A DNA stretch of 8,283 nt. Origin: Jonesiaceae bacterium UBA3555 (GTDB lineage: Bacteria; Actinomycetota; Actinomycetes; Actinomycetales; Cellulomonadaceae). Both the position numbers and the translations under genes were made by a program. Positions 1 to 5,815 of this stretch are shown piece by piece. The notes below the pieces were generated by a model. The model saw only the letters and a program-made list of their open reading frames with translations, did no database searches and had not been told where the DNA came from. The stretch covers positions 9,908 through 18,190 of the forward strand of contig DFNY01000214.1 in NCBI GenBank assembly GCA_002376595.1, read 5' to 3'. The number at the start of each line of letters is the position of its first letter. The stretch's first letter is position 1.

Positions 1-1209
1 CGCAACCAGTTGCTCGACGCAGTGACAGGCCTGAAGGTGGCGTTCCCCAGCGATCCAACTGCTCAGGTGGGACCGGTCATCGAGCGACCATCGGGCAAAC
101 TGGAACACGCGCTCACTACCCTTGCCGACGGCGAGAATTGGGCCATCAAGCCCAAGCAACTATCCGAGGACGGCAGGCTGTGGTCGCCCGGAGTGAAAAC
201 GGGCGTCAGGCCCGGTTCGGAGTTCCATCTGACCGAGTACTTTGGCCCCGTCCTCGGCATCATGACCGTGGATACCCTGGACCAGGCGATCGCCGCGCAA
301 AACGCAACCGACTACGGTCTGACCGCTGGCTTGCACTCGCTTGAACCCACCGAAATAGCGCAGTGGACGGCGTCAGTGGAGGCTGGAAACATGTACGTCA
401 ACCGCGGAATTACCGGCGCTATTGTGCGCCGCCAGCCGTTTGGCGGGTGGAAGCGCTCGGCCGTTGGTGCGGGTACCAAAGCGGGCGGCCCCAACTATCT
501 GGTGGGATTGTGCGACTGGGTGCGCGAGCCGGCTAGTTCTGGATTTGCCGGTGTGTTGGGTTCTGCTGGAGTGTCCGGCGCAGCCGGGCAGATTTCCGAC
601 GACGTGGCGGCCCTGCTGGACACCGTGCGTTCCGAGGCTGCTGGGCTGGGTTTGGGTAAGGCGGACCTGGAGTTCCTTGACCGCGCGGCCGCATCCGATG
701 CCGCCGCGTGGGCCAGCGAGTTCGGGGTTATGCGGGATGTGTCTGGCCTGGTGGTCGAACGCAACGAGTTCCGTTACGTGCCAACCTTGGAGCCGGTGCT
801 CATCCGGGTTGGTACCGATGCTCCCGTGGCTGACGTGCTGCGCGTTGTACTGGCCGGGGTTGCCGCGCGAGGTCGGTTCGAGGTTTCGCTCGCTGGCGTA
901 AACGACGCTCTTGCACGTGTGCTGAGCGGCAGTGGTATCGCTACGAGCTCTGCCACCGCAATGAGCACCGCCGTTCATGTGGGTGGTCGTCGAGTCCGGT
1001 TGGTTGGAGTGTTACGGGCCAAGGCCGTGCAGGCAGTTGGGAACAGGCCTGACGTTGCACTGTACGCGCAGCCAGTCACGGAGGCGGGCCGGATCGAGAT
1101 GCTTCCGTTCCTCCTTGAACAGGCAATCTCAATGACTAACCACAGATTCGGTACGGTATATAGAGAACATGCGAGCCCCAGGCTCGGATTGCCGCAACAA
1201 CAGGTTTGA
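1..1209 (+). CDS. putA: Bifunctional proline dehydrogenase / L-glutamate gamma-semialdehyde dehydrogenase, C-terminal part (5' end outside window)
   Basis: The frame is open from base 1, so the gene starts upstream and 402 codons are visible. Codons 1 to about 173 are the end of an aldehyde dehydrogenase fold of the P5C dehydrogenase kind. I see EYFGPV (from base 235), YGLTAGLHS, GNMYVNR, TGAIVRRQPFGGWKRS and KAGGPNYL, all hallmarks of the PutA/P5CDH family. The catalytic Cys and the proline dehydrogenase barrel would lie upstream and cannot be checked. Codons 174-402 form the C-terminal domain found in long actinobacterial PutA proteins, including LPFLLEQAISMTNHRFGT near the end. The family oxidises proline to P5C with FAD and then P5C/glutamate semialdehyde to glutamate with NAD+, at the inner face of the membrane. 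A stand-alone P5CDH is less likely because of the long C-terminal extension. The stop is TGA, 15 nt before the next gene, so cotranscription is possible. Confidence 0.88.
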   Translation, partial: RNQLLDAVTGLKVAFPSDPTAQVGPVIERPSGKLEHALTTLADGENWAIKPKQLSEDGRLWSPGVKTGVRPGSEFHLTEYFGPVLGIMTVDTLDQAIAAQNATDYGLTAGLHSLEPTEIAQWTASVEAGNMYVNRGITGAIVRRQPFGGWKRSAVGAGTKAGGPNYLVGLCDWVREPASSGFAGVLGSAGVSGAAGQISDDVAALLDTVRSEAAGLGLGKADLEFLDRAAASDAAAWASEFGVMRDVSGLVVERNEFRYVPTLEPVLIRVGTDAPVADVLRVVLAGVAARGRFEVSLAGVNDALARVLSGSGIATSSATAMSTAVHVGGRRVRLVGVLRAKAVQAVGNRPDVALYAQPVTEAGRIEMLPFLLEQAISMTNHRFGTVYREHASPRLGLPQQQV

Positions 1210-1213
1210 AACC

Positions 1214-1218
1214 GGAGG
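1214..1218 (+). promoter_or_regulatory. Shine-Dalgarno of the I78-like lipoprotein gene
   Basis: GGAGG lies 6 nt before the ATG at 1225, inside the 15-nt gap after the putA stop. It fixes the start and supports translation from a putA read-through transcript. Confidence 0.75.
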
Positions 1219-1224
1219 CGCACA

Positions 1225-1515
1225 ATGCGCAAGACACTCAGTGCTCTCATCATCGTGAGCGTTCTATTCATTGCTGGATGCTCCACCCACCAGCCACCCA
1301 CACCTGAGTGCCCGGAAGGGTTCGACCCAACGTTTCGCACTGAACTGAACGGGCTGACACTGATTGAAGCCACCCAGAAAGTGGAACGGGATGGTGGGGA
1401 AGTGCGCGTTGCCTACAACAACGGAGAGCACTTGGCTTTGGAAGATGATCTTCGTGCCAACCGCGTGAATCTAGCTTTGGATCACAACCTGGTTATCTGT
1501 TCATTTCCAGGCTAG
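1225..1515 (+). CDS. Small secreted lipoprotein with peptidase inhibitor I78-like domain
   Basis: The 96-aa product has a basic N-terminus (MRK), a hydrophobic stretch and a lipobox FIAGC with the acylated Cys at residue 19, so it should be a membrane-anchored lipoprotein facing outward. Residues about 36-96 fit the I78 (potato-inhibitor-I-like) pattern: NGLTLIEATQKV, then a Gly and RVAY, then DDLRANRVNLALD, ending in a terminal PG. The R-V-N-L-x-L-D core is the most telling part. Cys29 and Cys92 could form a disulfide. Family members inhibit serine proteases or carry the fold with unknown function, so real inhibition here is inference. It starts 15 nt after putA with a GGAGG, suggesting read-through from putA, and converges on the next minus-strand lipoprotein gene with only 16 nt between stops. 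Confidence 0.72.
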   Translation: MRKTLSALIIVSVLFIAGCSTHQPPTPECPEGFDPTFRTELNGLTLIEATQKVERDGGEVRVAYNNGEHLALEDDLRANRVNLALDHNLVICSFPG

Positions 1516-1531
1516 AGCGCCCAGTCAAAGG

Positions 1532-1930
1532 CTACTTCCCAAACTGAATGTCAACGGTTGTGAGCTTGTTTTCTTCTACCCTGATTGTGCGTTTTTCTAC
1601 GACCGCGGGCTTGGTTTGGTCGCCATCGAGCCAACATCCAACTTCAATATCCCAAACGCCTGATTCTTGATTCGCTGAATACTTCCCGTCGGCGGCAGTG
1701 AAGATACCTTCTTCGGTGCCGCCGCCCTTGTTGATGTAACAGCCCTCAAGCGGCTCACCTTCTGAGTTAGTGACCGTACCTTGGAAGCCTTGGCCAACTT
1801 GTGGCTCGTTAGTTTGCCCGGTGTTCGACTGGGATACCGGATCGCTTGGATTAGCGCCGCATGCTGCAACGAGTTGAGCAGAGGCCACCAGTGCAATGGC
1901 AAGTCCCGCGCGTGCGATGAGTGTGTTCAT
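1532..1930 (-). CDS. Small lipoprotein with carboxypeptidase-regulatory-like / Cna-B-like beta-sandwich domain
   Basis: The 132-aa product has an N-terminal signal (residues 1-23) and lipobox LVAAC with Cys24, followed by a Ser/Asn/Gln-rich linker (about 25-47). The rest looks like a single transthyretin-type beta sandwich: GFQGTVTNSEGEPLEG (from residue 48), then TAADGKYSANQESGVWDIEV, then a strand ending TTVDIQFGK. Gly-x-V-x-(D/S)-x-x-G-x-P-L-x-G is the usual opening strand of carboxypeptidase regulatory-like domains. Cys64 and Cys99 sit where they could bridge the sandwich. The protein is probably extracytoplasmic and membrane-anchored; its ligand is unknown and no enzyme motif is present. 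It converges with the I78-like lipoprotein gene and diverges from rlmC. No good Shine-Dalgarno is seen; a -10-like CACAAT is placed for a leaderless start. Confidence 0.75.
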   Translation of the reverse strand: MNTLIARAGLAIALVASAQLVAACGANPSDPVSQSNTGQTNEPQVGQGFQGTVTNSEGEPLEGCYINKGGGTEEGIFTAADGKYSANQESGVWDIEVGCWLDGDQTKPAVVEKRTIRVEENKLTTVDIQFGK

Positions 1931-1936
1931 ACCCCA

Positions 1937-1942
1937 ATTGTG
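1937..1942 (-). promoter_or_regulatory. Candidate -10 element for leaderless start of the 1532-1930 lipoprotein gene
   Basis: On the minus strand CACAAT (4 of 6 match to TATAAT) is followed by exactly 6 nt and then the ATG at 1930, which would put transcription start on the A of the ATG. No convincing -35 is seen at 16-18 nt. TTGACA (+, 1966-1971), which overlaps TTGTCA on the minus strand, lies in the same divergent intergenic region but at the wrong spacing for this hexamer. Confidence 0.3.
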
Positions 1943-2014
1943 TGTTTGGCGTGCCCTTACTTACTTTGACAATGTTTTTGCCCACAAGATTTCGTGCAGG
2001 TACTAGGGCCTTGA

Positions 2015-2020
2015 GACAAT
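2015..2020 (+). promoter_or_regulatory. Candidate -10 element for leaderless start of rlmC
   Basis: GACAAT (4 of 6 match to TATAAT) is followed by 6 nt and then the rlmC ATG at 2027. There is no purine-rich Shine-Dalgarno in the preceding 15 nt. The geometry fits a transcript that begins on the start codon. The -35 region is not recognisable. Confidence 0.33.
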
Positions 2021-2026
2021 GGCAGT

Positions 2027-3217
2027 ATGCAGTGCCACCATTTTGAAGCCGGACGGTGTGGTTCGTGCACCCTGATTGCGACCCCATACGCCCGTCAACT
2101 TGCGGATAAGGTCGCGCACGCCCAAAGCCTTCTAGCGGCTCACCCTGACGTGACGTGGCTGCCACCTGTTGCTAGCGCTGAGCAGGCTTTCCGCAACAAG
2201 GCGAAGATGGTGGTGACGGGCACATGGGAAGATCCGACGCTCGGCATCCTCGATGGCAACTTTGACGGTGTTGACCTGCATGATTGCCCGCTGTATGACC
2301 ACGACATGCACCAGCTGCTTGCGGAACTACGCGCGTTTATCACTCAGGCTCGCGTTGAACCGTATGACCTGAAATCCAAGCGCGGCGAGCTCAAGTATGT
2401 GCTGGTCACGCAGTCTCCTGACGGCGAGTATCTGGTTCGCTTTGTGTCCCGCTCGCAGGAGCCCGTCACCCGGTTGCGCAAGCACCTGCCGGCGTTCCTG
2501 GCGGAACATCCAGACGTTGTGGTGTTCACCGTCAACATTCAGCCGGAACACAAGGCCGTGCTCGAGGGCGACCTGGAAATCTTCCTCACCACGCGTGAAA
2601 CATTGACCATGCGGGTCAACGACATCCCGCTCAACCTGCGTCCACAGAGCTTCTTCCAAACCAACACCCCCATCGCGGAAGCCCTGTACGGGCAGGCCCG
2701 CGACTGGCTGGCAGGTCGCGCTCCCGCCCTCGCTTGGGACTTGTTCTGCGGCGTCGGCGGCTTCGCGCTGCACCTCGCGCCACTCGCGCAGCGAGTGGTC
2801 GGCATCGAGATCGCGCCGGACGCTATCGCGTCCGCACAAAAGACCGCCGCCGACCTTGGAATCACCAACCTGTCCTTCGGTGCGATGGACGCGACCGCTT
2901 TTTCCACGGCGCCGCACCCCTCCCTTCCCGACGAGTCCCCAAACCCCAGCGCAGGTGCCGCTGGGATGGGAGCCGAGGCTGGTCCAGACGTTATCGTCGT
3001 GAATCCTCCGCGCAGAGGAATCGGCGCGGAACTAGCCCAATGGCTGGAAGCGAGCCCCGCCGACACGGTGATCTATTCGAGTTGTAACGCGGTCACCTTG
3101 GCCAAAGACTTGGCGCTTATGCCGAGCCTGAAACCGGTAGAAGCGCGTGTACTCGACATGTTCCCGCACACCTCGCATTACGAGGTGATTGTGCTGCTTG
3201 AACGGACGCGACCGTAG
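2027..3217 (+). CDS. rlmC: 23S rRNA (uracil-5-)-methyltransferase RlmC, [4Fe-4S] SAM-dependent
   Basis: The 396-aa cytosolic enzyme transfers a methyl from SAM to C5 of a 23S rRNA uracil (U747 in E. coli RlmC). The chosen ATG places the four cluster cysteines at C3, C11, C14 and C87, the same numbers as in the E. coli protein, which fixes the start. Next come PQSFFQTN (206-213), the SAM-binding loop DLFCGVGGFALHLA (238-251), NPPRRG (326-331), the catalytic Cys353 in SSCNAVTLAKDL and the probable general base Glu386 in HYEV. All key residues are intact. It is about 20 residues longer than E. coli RlmC because of a Pro/Ala/Gly/Ser-rich insertion at about 293-320, between the Rossmann strand ending GAMDATAF and VIVVNPP. 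In some Gram-positives one enzyme (RlmCD) modifies both U747 and U1939; sequence alone cannot exclude that here. A small ORF follows after 43 nt. Confidence 0.93.
   Translation: MQCHHFEAGRCGSCTLIATPYARQLADKVAHAQSLLAAHPDVTWLPPVASAEQAFRNKAKMVVTGTWEDPTLGILDGNFDGVDLHDCPLYDHDMHQLLAELRAFITQARVEPYDLKSKRGELKYVLVTQSPDGEYLVRFVSRSQEPVTRLRKHLPAFLAEHPDVVVFTVNIQPEHKAVLEGDLEIFLTTRETLTMRVNDIPLNLRPQSFFQTNTPIAEALYGQARDWLAGRAPALAWDLFCGVGGFALHLAPLAQRVVGIEIAPDAIASAQKTAADLGITNLSFGAMDATAFSTAPHPSLPDESPNPSAGAAGMGAEAGPDVIVVNPPRRGIGAELAQWLEASPADTVIYSSCNAVTLAKDLALMPSLKPVEARVLDMFPHTSHYEVIVLLERTRP
2936..2971 (+). repeat. Inverted repeat inside the rlmC insertion
   Basis: CCCAGCG (2945-2951) and CGCTGGG (2959-2965) are perfect 7-bp arms around a 7-nt loop, extended across unpaired bases by TCCC (2936-2939) and GGGA (2968-2971). 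It lies wholly within the stretch encoding the insertion not shared with E. coli RlmC. It may be chance in GC-rich DNA or the trace of a palindromic element inserted in frame. Confidence 0.5.
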
Positions 3218-3247
3218 GCTGGAACTTACCGAGTACCGATCCACCTA

Positions 3248-3253
3248 AAGGAG
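3248..3253 (+). promoter_or_regulatory. Shine-Dalgarno of the 52-codon ORF
   Basis: AAGGAG (within AAAGGAGAG) lies 7 nt before the ATG at 3261. It is one of the strongest ribosome binding sites in the window and the main reason to take the small ORF seriously. Confidence 0.6.
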
Positions 3254-3260
3254 AGCCACA

Positions 3261-3419
3261 ATGAGCGATCGCAGGTCCTGGCTAGGATGCGTATTTGGTG
3301 CCGTGGAACAGGACGTAGAACTGCTGCTGAAAGGAAGCCATATCACTGCGCAAGGCAGAATGGTCGCCAGCACCTACGAGGTTGTTCGAAATTCCGTGGT
3401 GCAGCCTACTTCAAGCTGA
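3261..3419 (+). CDS. Small protein of unknown function (52 aa)
   Basis: The ORF starts at ATG 3261 after an AAAGGAGAG Shine-Dalgarno at ideal spacing and ends at TGA 3417-3419. The product begins MSDRRSWLGCVFGAVEQD and contains LLLKGSHITAQGRM and STYEVVR. It has no signal peptide, membrane helix or motif I recognise; the composition is mixed and looks like a small soluble protein with one Cys (residue 10). It begins 43 nt after rlmC on the same strand, so it may be cotranscribed, and its last 14 nt overlap the 3' end of the convergent pentapeptide-repeat gene. It could also be the 5' remnant of a longer gene cut short, since the frame simply stops inside a neighbour's tail. I do not assign a function. 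Confidence 0.5.
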   Translation: MSDRRSWLGCVFGAVEQDVELLLKGSHITAQGRMVASTYEVVRNSVVQPTSS

Positions 3420-4008
3420 TACCCAATAGCCGCGCAAACGAGGGTGCCAAGTCCGAGAACTGTTCAGGGCTCATGATGCTTCCTTTGAGCCCAGCAACGT
3501 CTGTGACTTTGGAAATGCGTGCCCCTCGAAGGTCTACTTTGGTGCAGGTGGCGCCGGTCATGACCAAGTGTTCAATGGTGCAGTTTTCAAACACCACATC
3601 TTTGAGTTGGGCACCGGAAAGATCGAGTTCGTCGATTGTGCAGTTCACAAACCGTGTGGACGTAAAGCGGGCTTGGCGCAGATTGATGAAACCGATCTTG
3701 GTGTTCTCAATGCGTCCTCTGATCCAGGACGTCCCGAATGCCTGTACGCCACCCAAGCGTGACTCAGAAATAGCGACGTCTTGGAGTCCCGAATCCACTA
3801 GGGACCATTCCGGAGCGGTGGCACGCTCAAAGCGGACATCAGAGAAATGGCAATGATCGAAAACAGCGCCATCGAATGTGCAATTCTCGAACGTTGAGTC
3901 CAGTATGCGAAGGCCATCTTCAGTGAAATCTACGAACTCCACTCCAACGGCAGTTACGCCTTCAATGTAGCCGCCGTCTTCGATCAGTTCATAAGGGTGT
4001 GCAGTCAC
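3406..4008 (-). CDS. Pentapeptide-repeat protein (right-handed quadrilateral beta-helix)
   Basis: The 200-aa product is built of degenerate five-residue units with a large hydrophobic (F or L) at the centre and small or polar residues around it: DSTFENCTFDGAVFDHCHFSD, then INLRQARF, FVNCTIDELDLSGAQL, FENCTIEHLVM and VDLRGARI. This makes the four-sided beta-helix of the family. The C-terminus, GLKGSIMSPEQFSDLAPSFARLLGISL, matches a cap common in actinobacterial pentapeptide proteins. There is no signal peptide, so it is presumably cytosolic. The family includes the gyrase-protecting MfpA/Qnr proteins, but nothing here identifies this protein as one. The start is GTG at 4008, because the ATG overlapping it is followed at once by a stop. 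A TACGGT hexamer 6 nt upstream suits a leaderless transcript. The gene lies downstream of fetA-fetB, separated by hairpins. Confidence 0.82.
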   Translation of the reverse strand: MTAHPYELIEDGGYIEGVTAVGVEFVDFTEDGLRILDSTFENCTFDGAVFDHCHFSDVRFERATAPEWSLVDSGLQDVAISESRLGGVQAFGTSWIRGRIENTKIGFINLRQARFTSTRFVNCTIDELDLSGAQLKDVVFENCTIEHLVMTGATCTKVDLRGARISKVTDVAGLKGSIMSPEQFSDLAPSFARLLGISLK

Positions 4009-4014
4009 ATGTTT

Positions 4015-4020
4015 ACCGTA
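4015..4020 (-). promoter_or_regulatory. Candidate -10 element for leaderless start of the pentapeptide-repeat gene
   Basis: On the minus strand TACGGT (TAnnnT pattern) is followed by 6 nt and then the GTG start at 4008. No Shine-Dalgarno is present. This would allow transcription independent of the upstream fetA-fetB operon. Confidence 0.33.
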
Positions 4021-4023
4021 TCA

Positions 4024-4036
4024 GTGGCGCAGCCAC
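4024..4036. repeat. Short inverted repeat upstream of the pentapeptide-repeat gene
   Basis: GTGGC and GCCAC are perfect 5-bp arms around GCA. It lies just upstream of the candidate -10 (4015-4020) of the pentapeptide-repeat gene. It could be an operator or part of the terminator region of the preceding operon. Confidence 0.35.
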
Positions 4037-4045
4037 CCGCGTGGC

Positions 4046-4073
4046 CAGCCTCGGATATGCCGCATCGAGGCTG
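4046..4073 (-). terminator. Candidate terminator of the fetA-fetB operon
   Basis: CAGCCTCG (4046-4053) and CGAGGCTG (4066-4073) are perfect 8-bp GC-rich arms; an inner AT/AT pair extends the stem with one bulged base. It begins 36 nt beyond the fetB stop. No U-tract follows on the minus strand, which is common for actinobacterial hairpin terminators but lowers certainty. Confidence 0.5.
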
Positions 4074-4108
4074 ACGTGGTGTAGATGCAAGAAGCCCGGG
4101 ACAGCCTG

Positions 4109-4888
4109 TTAGTTGGCTGGGATAGAGATCAATTGCGAGCGTTCGTTGAAAAACATGCGGTACGCGATGTAGCAGGCCACGAATGACGCAATAGATGTGG
4201 TGGACAGAAGCATGAAGGTAACCATGATCTGGTACTTGATGGCCAACAGCGGCGAGGCTCCGGCAAGAATGAGGCCCGTCATCATGCCTGGGAGCGACAC
4301 AATACCGAGCGTCTTGGCGGAGTCGACTGTGGGCACCATGCCGGTTCTCAGCGAATCACGAATGATCGGCATTGCCGCCAACTTGCGGGTAGCACCGAGC
4401 GCGACGCGTGCCTCCACTTCACCACGGCGTGAGGTGAAGTTGGAGATCAATGCGCGATAGCACAGCCCGATTGCAATCATGGCGTTGGAAATGACCATGC
4501 CGCCCACCGGAATGACCTGTGCTGGCGCAAAATGCAGTGCGCGCGAAGCCAACAGCACAGCGAGCGTCAAGGCAGCACCAACAAATATTGCTACGAAGGA
4601 AATAGTGCGCACGCGAGGGATAGCACGGCCACGCTTAGCTGCATTCACAGCGGCCACAGACATCATCACCAAAAGCATGAGCGCGGTAAACAGCGGGTTG
4701 TCGAGCCCGAAGATGTACTCGAGCAAGAACCCTACAGCGATCAGCTGAACCACTGCCCGCACCACGGCAATGATGGTGTCTTTCTCTAATTTCAGTTTCT
4801 GCCAGTAGGAAAAGAACAGCGTTACCAAAATGAGTGAGGAAGCAATAAGCAGCGAGGAGGTATTGATATCTGTGCCACCGTTAGTCAT
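4109..4888 (-). CDS. fetB: ABC transporter permease, FetB/YbbM family (predicted iron/metal exporter)
   Basis: With the ATG at 4888 the protein is 259 aa, the length of E. coli FetB. A longer frame from 4909 exists, but GGAGG (4894-4898) sits 5 nt before 4888 and decides the start. About seven hydrophobic segments are visible, near 12-29, 38-60, 66-83, 96-117, 124-145, 198-217 and 222-245. The cytoplasmic loop carries EVEARVALGAT (157-167), the likely contact with the ATPase, and PTVDSAKTLGIVSLPGMMTG (186-205) followed by GASPLLAIKYQIMV is the family signature. E. coli FetAB exports iron and lowers peroxide stress; metal specificity here is inferred from the family. The ATG overlaps the end of fetA by 8 nt (ATGACTAA), so the two are translationally coupled in one operon. 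Confidence 0.87.
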   Translation of the reverse strand: MTNGGTDINTSSLLIASSLILVTLFFSYWQKLKLEKDTIIAVVRAVVQLIAVGFLLEYIFGLDNPLFTALMLLVMMSVAAVNAAKRGRAIPRVRTISFVAIFVGAALTLAVLLASRALHFAPAQVIPVGGMVISNAMIAIGLCYRALISNFTSRRGEVEARVALGATRKLAAMPIIRDSLRTGMVPTVDSAKTLGIVSLPGMMTGLILAGASPLLAIKYQIMVTFMLLSTTSIASFVACYIAYRMFFNERSQLISIPAN

Positions 4889-5630
4889 TGCAGCCTCCAC
4901 GCTGTTCATCGGTCAGGCCTTCTTCGGTTGCGGATTCCGCGGTTTGAACCGCACTAGTGGTTTGCGTTGGACTAGCCTCACGCACCCACGCGATCTTGCC
5001 GCCAACAATTCGAGCTTCGTGCGTCCCCATCCGCGCAACCTGCTCGTCGTTGTGCGACACCCACAGCACAGTCAAGCCATCACGCTCGTTGAGGTGGAGT
5101 ACTAGCTGCTCAATCACCCTGGCACTGTCCGTATCAAGAGCACTTGTGACTTCGTCGAGAAGGAGAACACTCGGCGGCACAACTAGCGCGCGAGCAAGCG
5201 CAACGCGCTGGCGTTCGCCACCAGAGAGAGCCTTGTGCTCGCGCTGAAGAATGGAAGAATCCAAACCCACCGCACCCAAAAGTTCGCACATCCGTGGCTC
5301 GTCCACCAAGAGCGCGCGCGCAAGAAAAGGGAACTCGAGGTTGTCGCGGACTGTAGTGCCAAACAGAGTTGGCGTTTGGAAACACATTCCAATGCGCGCA
5401 TGCAGTTCCTCGGGCGGGATTGAGAGCACGTCCGTGTCCTCTAAACGTATGGTTCCATCCGTTGCGCTAGCGAACCCGCCTGCTAGGCGCAGCAGGGTAC
5501 TTTTGCCGCTTCCGGAGGGACCAGTGATCATTACTCGAGCACCGCGGGGAACGTTGAGCGAAACCCCTGAGAGGATCTGAGTGTCGCCCACAAGGTAGGA
5601 GACGTTAGTGAAGGTGAGCATCGATTCCAT
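4881..5630 (-). CDS. fetA: ABC transporter ATP-binding protein, FetA/YbbL family
   Basis: The 249-aa cytosolic ATPase drives the FetB permease. All ABC motifs are intact: Walker A GPSGSGKST (37-45), Q-loop Gln85 in FQTPTLF, signature LSGGERQRV (135-143), Walker B VLLLDE (155-160), SALD (163-166) and switch His193 in VSHND. The protein is about 25 residues longer than E. coli FetA because of a Thr/Ala/Glu-rich tail after about residue 218 that looks disordered. Assignment to FetA rather than a general exporter ATPase rests on the adjacent, overlapping fetB. The start may be Met1 (5630) or Met4 (5621); neither has a clear Shine-Dalgarno, and I keep the longer one. A TAAAAT hexamer upstream is a possible -10. 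No clear iron-responsive operator is visible in the promoter region. Confidence 0.86.
   Translation of the reverse strand: MESMLTFTNVSYLVGDTQILSGVSLNVPRGARVMITGPSGSGKSTLLRLAGGFASATDGTIRLEDTDVLSIPPEELHARIGMCFQTPTLFGTTVRDNLEFPFLARALLVDEPRMCELLGAVGLDSSILQREHKALSGGERQRVALARALVVPPSVLLLDEVTSALDTDSARVIEQLVLHLNERDGLTVLWVSHNDEQVARMGTHEARIVGGKIAWVREASPTQTTSAVQTAESATEEGLTDEQRGGCND
4894..4898 (-). promoter_or_regulatory. Shine-Dalgarno of fetB inside the end of fetA
   Basis: GGAGG on the minus strand lies 5 nt before the ATG at 4888 and within the last codons of fetA. It selects the 259-aa start over the in-frame ATG 21 nt upstream. Confidence 0.75.
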
Positions 5631-5643
5631 CTTAGATCCACAA

Positions 5644-5649
5644 ATTTTA
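5644..5649 (-). promoter_or_regulatory. Candidate -10 element of fetA-fetB
   Basis: TAAAAT on the minus strand matches TATAAT at 5 of 6 positions and lies 13 nt before the ATG at 5630, predicting a leader of only about 7 nt. No good -35 is seen at 16-18 nt upstream. Confidence 0.35.
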
Positions 5650-5815
5650 AGACACCGTTATCCGGATCTTGGATGCGATGTTTCTACGCCCAAACCAAGT
5701 GCTCACGCCTGCAGCCCCAACGTACGATGAGCGCGACCCAGAAGCGACCAGAAATCGACGGTGAATTCTTGTTTTCAAGCACCCAAACGGGACGTGTTTT
5801 CGGTCTCGTTTTTGG

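Noticed and set aside
373..978. 201-codon minus-strand ORF antisense to putA
   Set aside because: It lies opposite a clearly conserved aldehyde dehydrogenase/PutA domain, its translation is rich in His, Arg and Gly without any family pattern, and it has no ribosome binding site.
1966..1971. TTGACA as a -35 box for rlmC
   Set aside because: It is a perfect hexamer, but no -10-like sequence occurs at 16-18 nt; GACAAT at 2015 is 43 nt away.
1851..2165. 104-codon minus-strand ORF spanning the lipoprotein-rlmC intergenic region
   Set aside because: It overlaps two well-supported genes and its translation shows no protein-like pattern.
2327..2917. 196-codon minus-strand ORF and 175-codon 2539-3066 minus ORF antisense to rlmC
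   Set aside because: The plus frame has every RlmC motif; the antisense translations are Arg/Gly or Ser/Ala-rich shadows typical of GC-rich genes.
3287..3856. 189-codon plus-strand ORF across the pentapeptide-repeat gene
   Set aside because: The minus strand shows clear pentapeptide repeats and the family C-terminal cap over the same bases; the plus translation has no recognisable domain and no ribosome binding site.
3406..4008. Quinolone-resistance (Qnr/MfpA) assignment for the pentapeptide-repeat protein
   Set aside because: The repeats define only the fold; no distinguishing loop or sequence of those families is visible.
4889..4909. Longer fetB start at 4909
   Set aside because: GGAGG is placed for the ATG at 4888, the shorter form has the exact family length (259 aa), and the seven extra residues are unlike the family.
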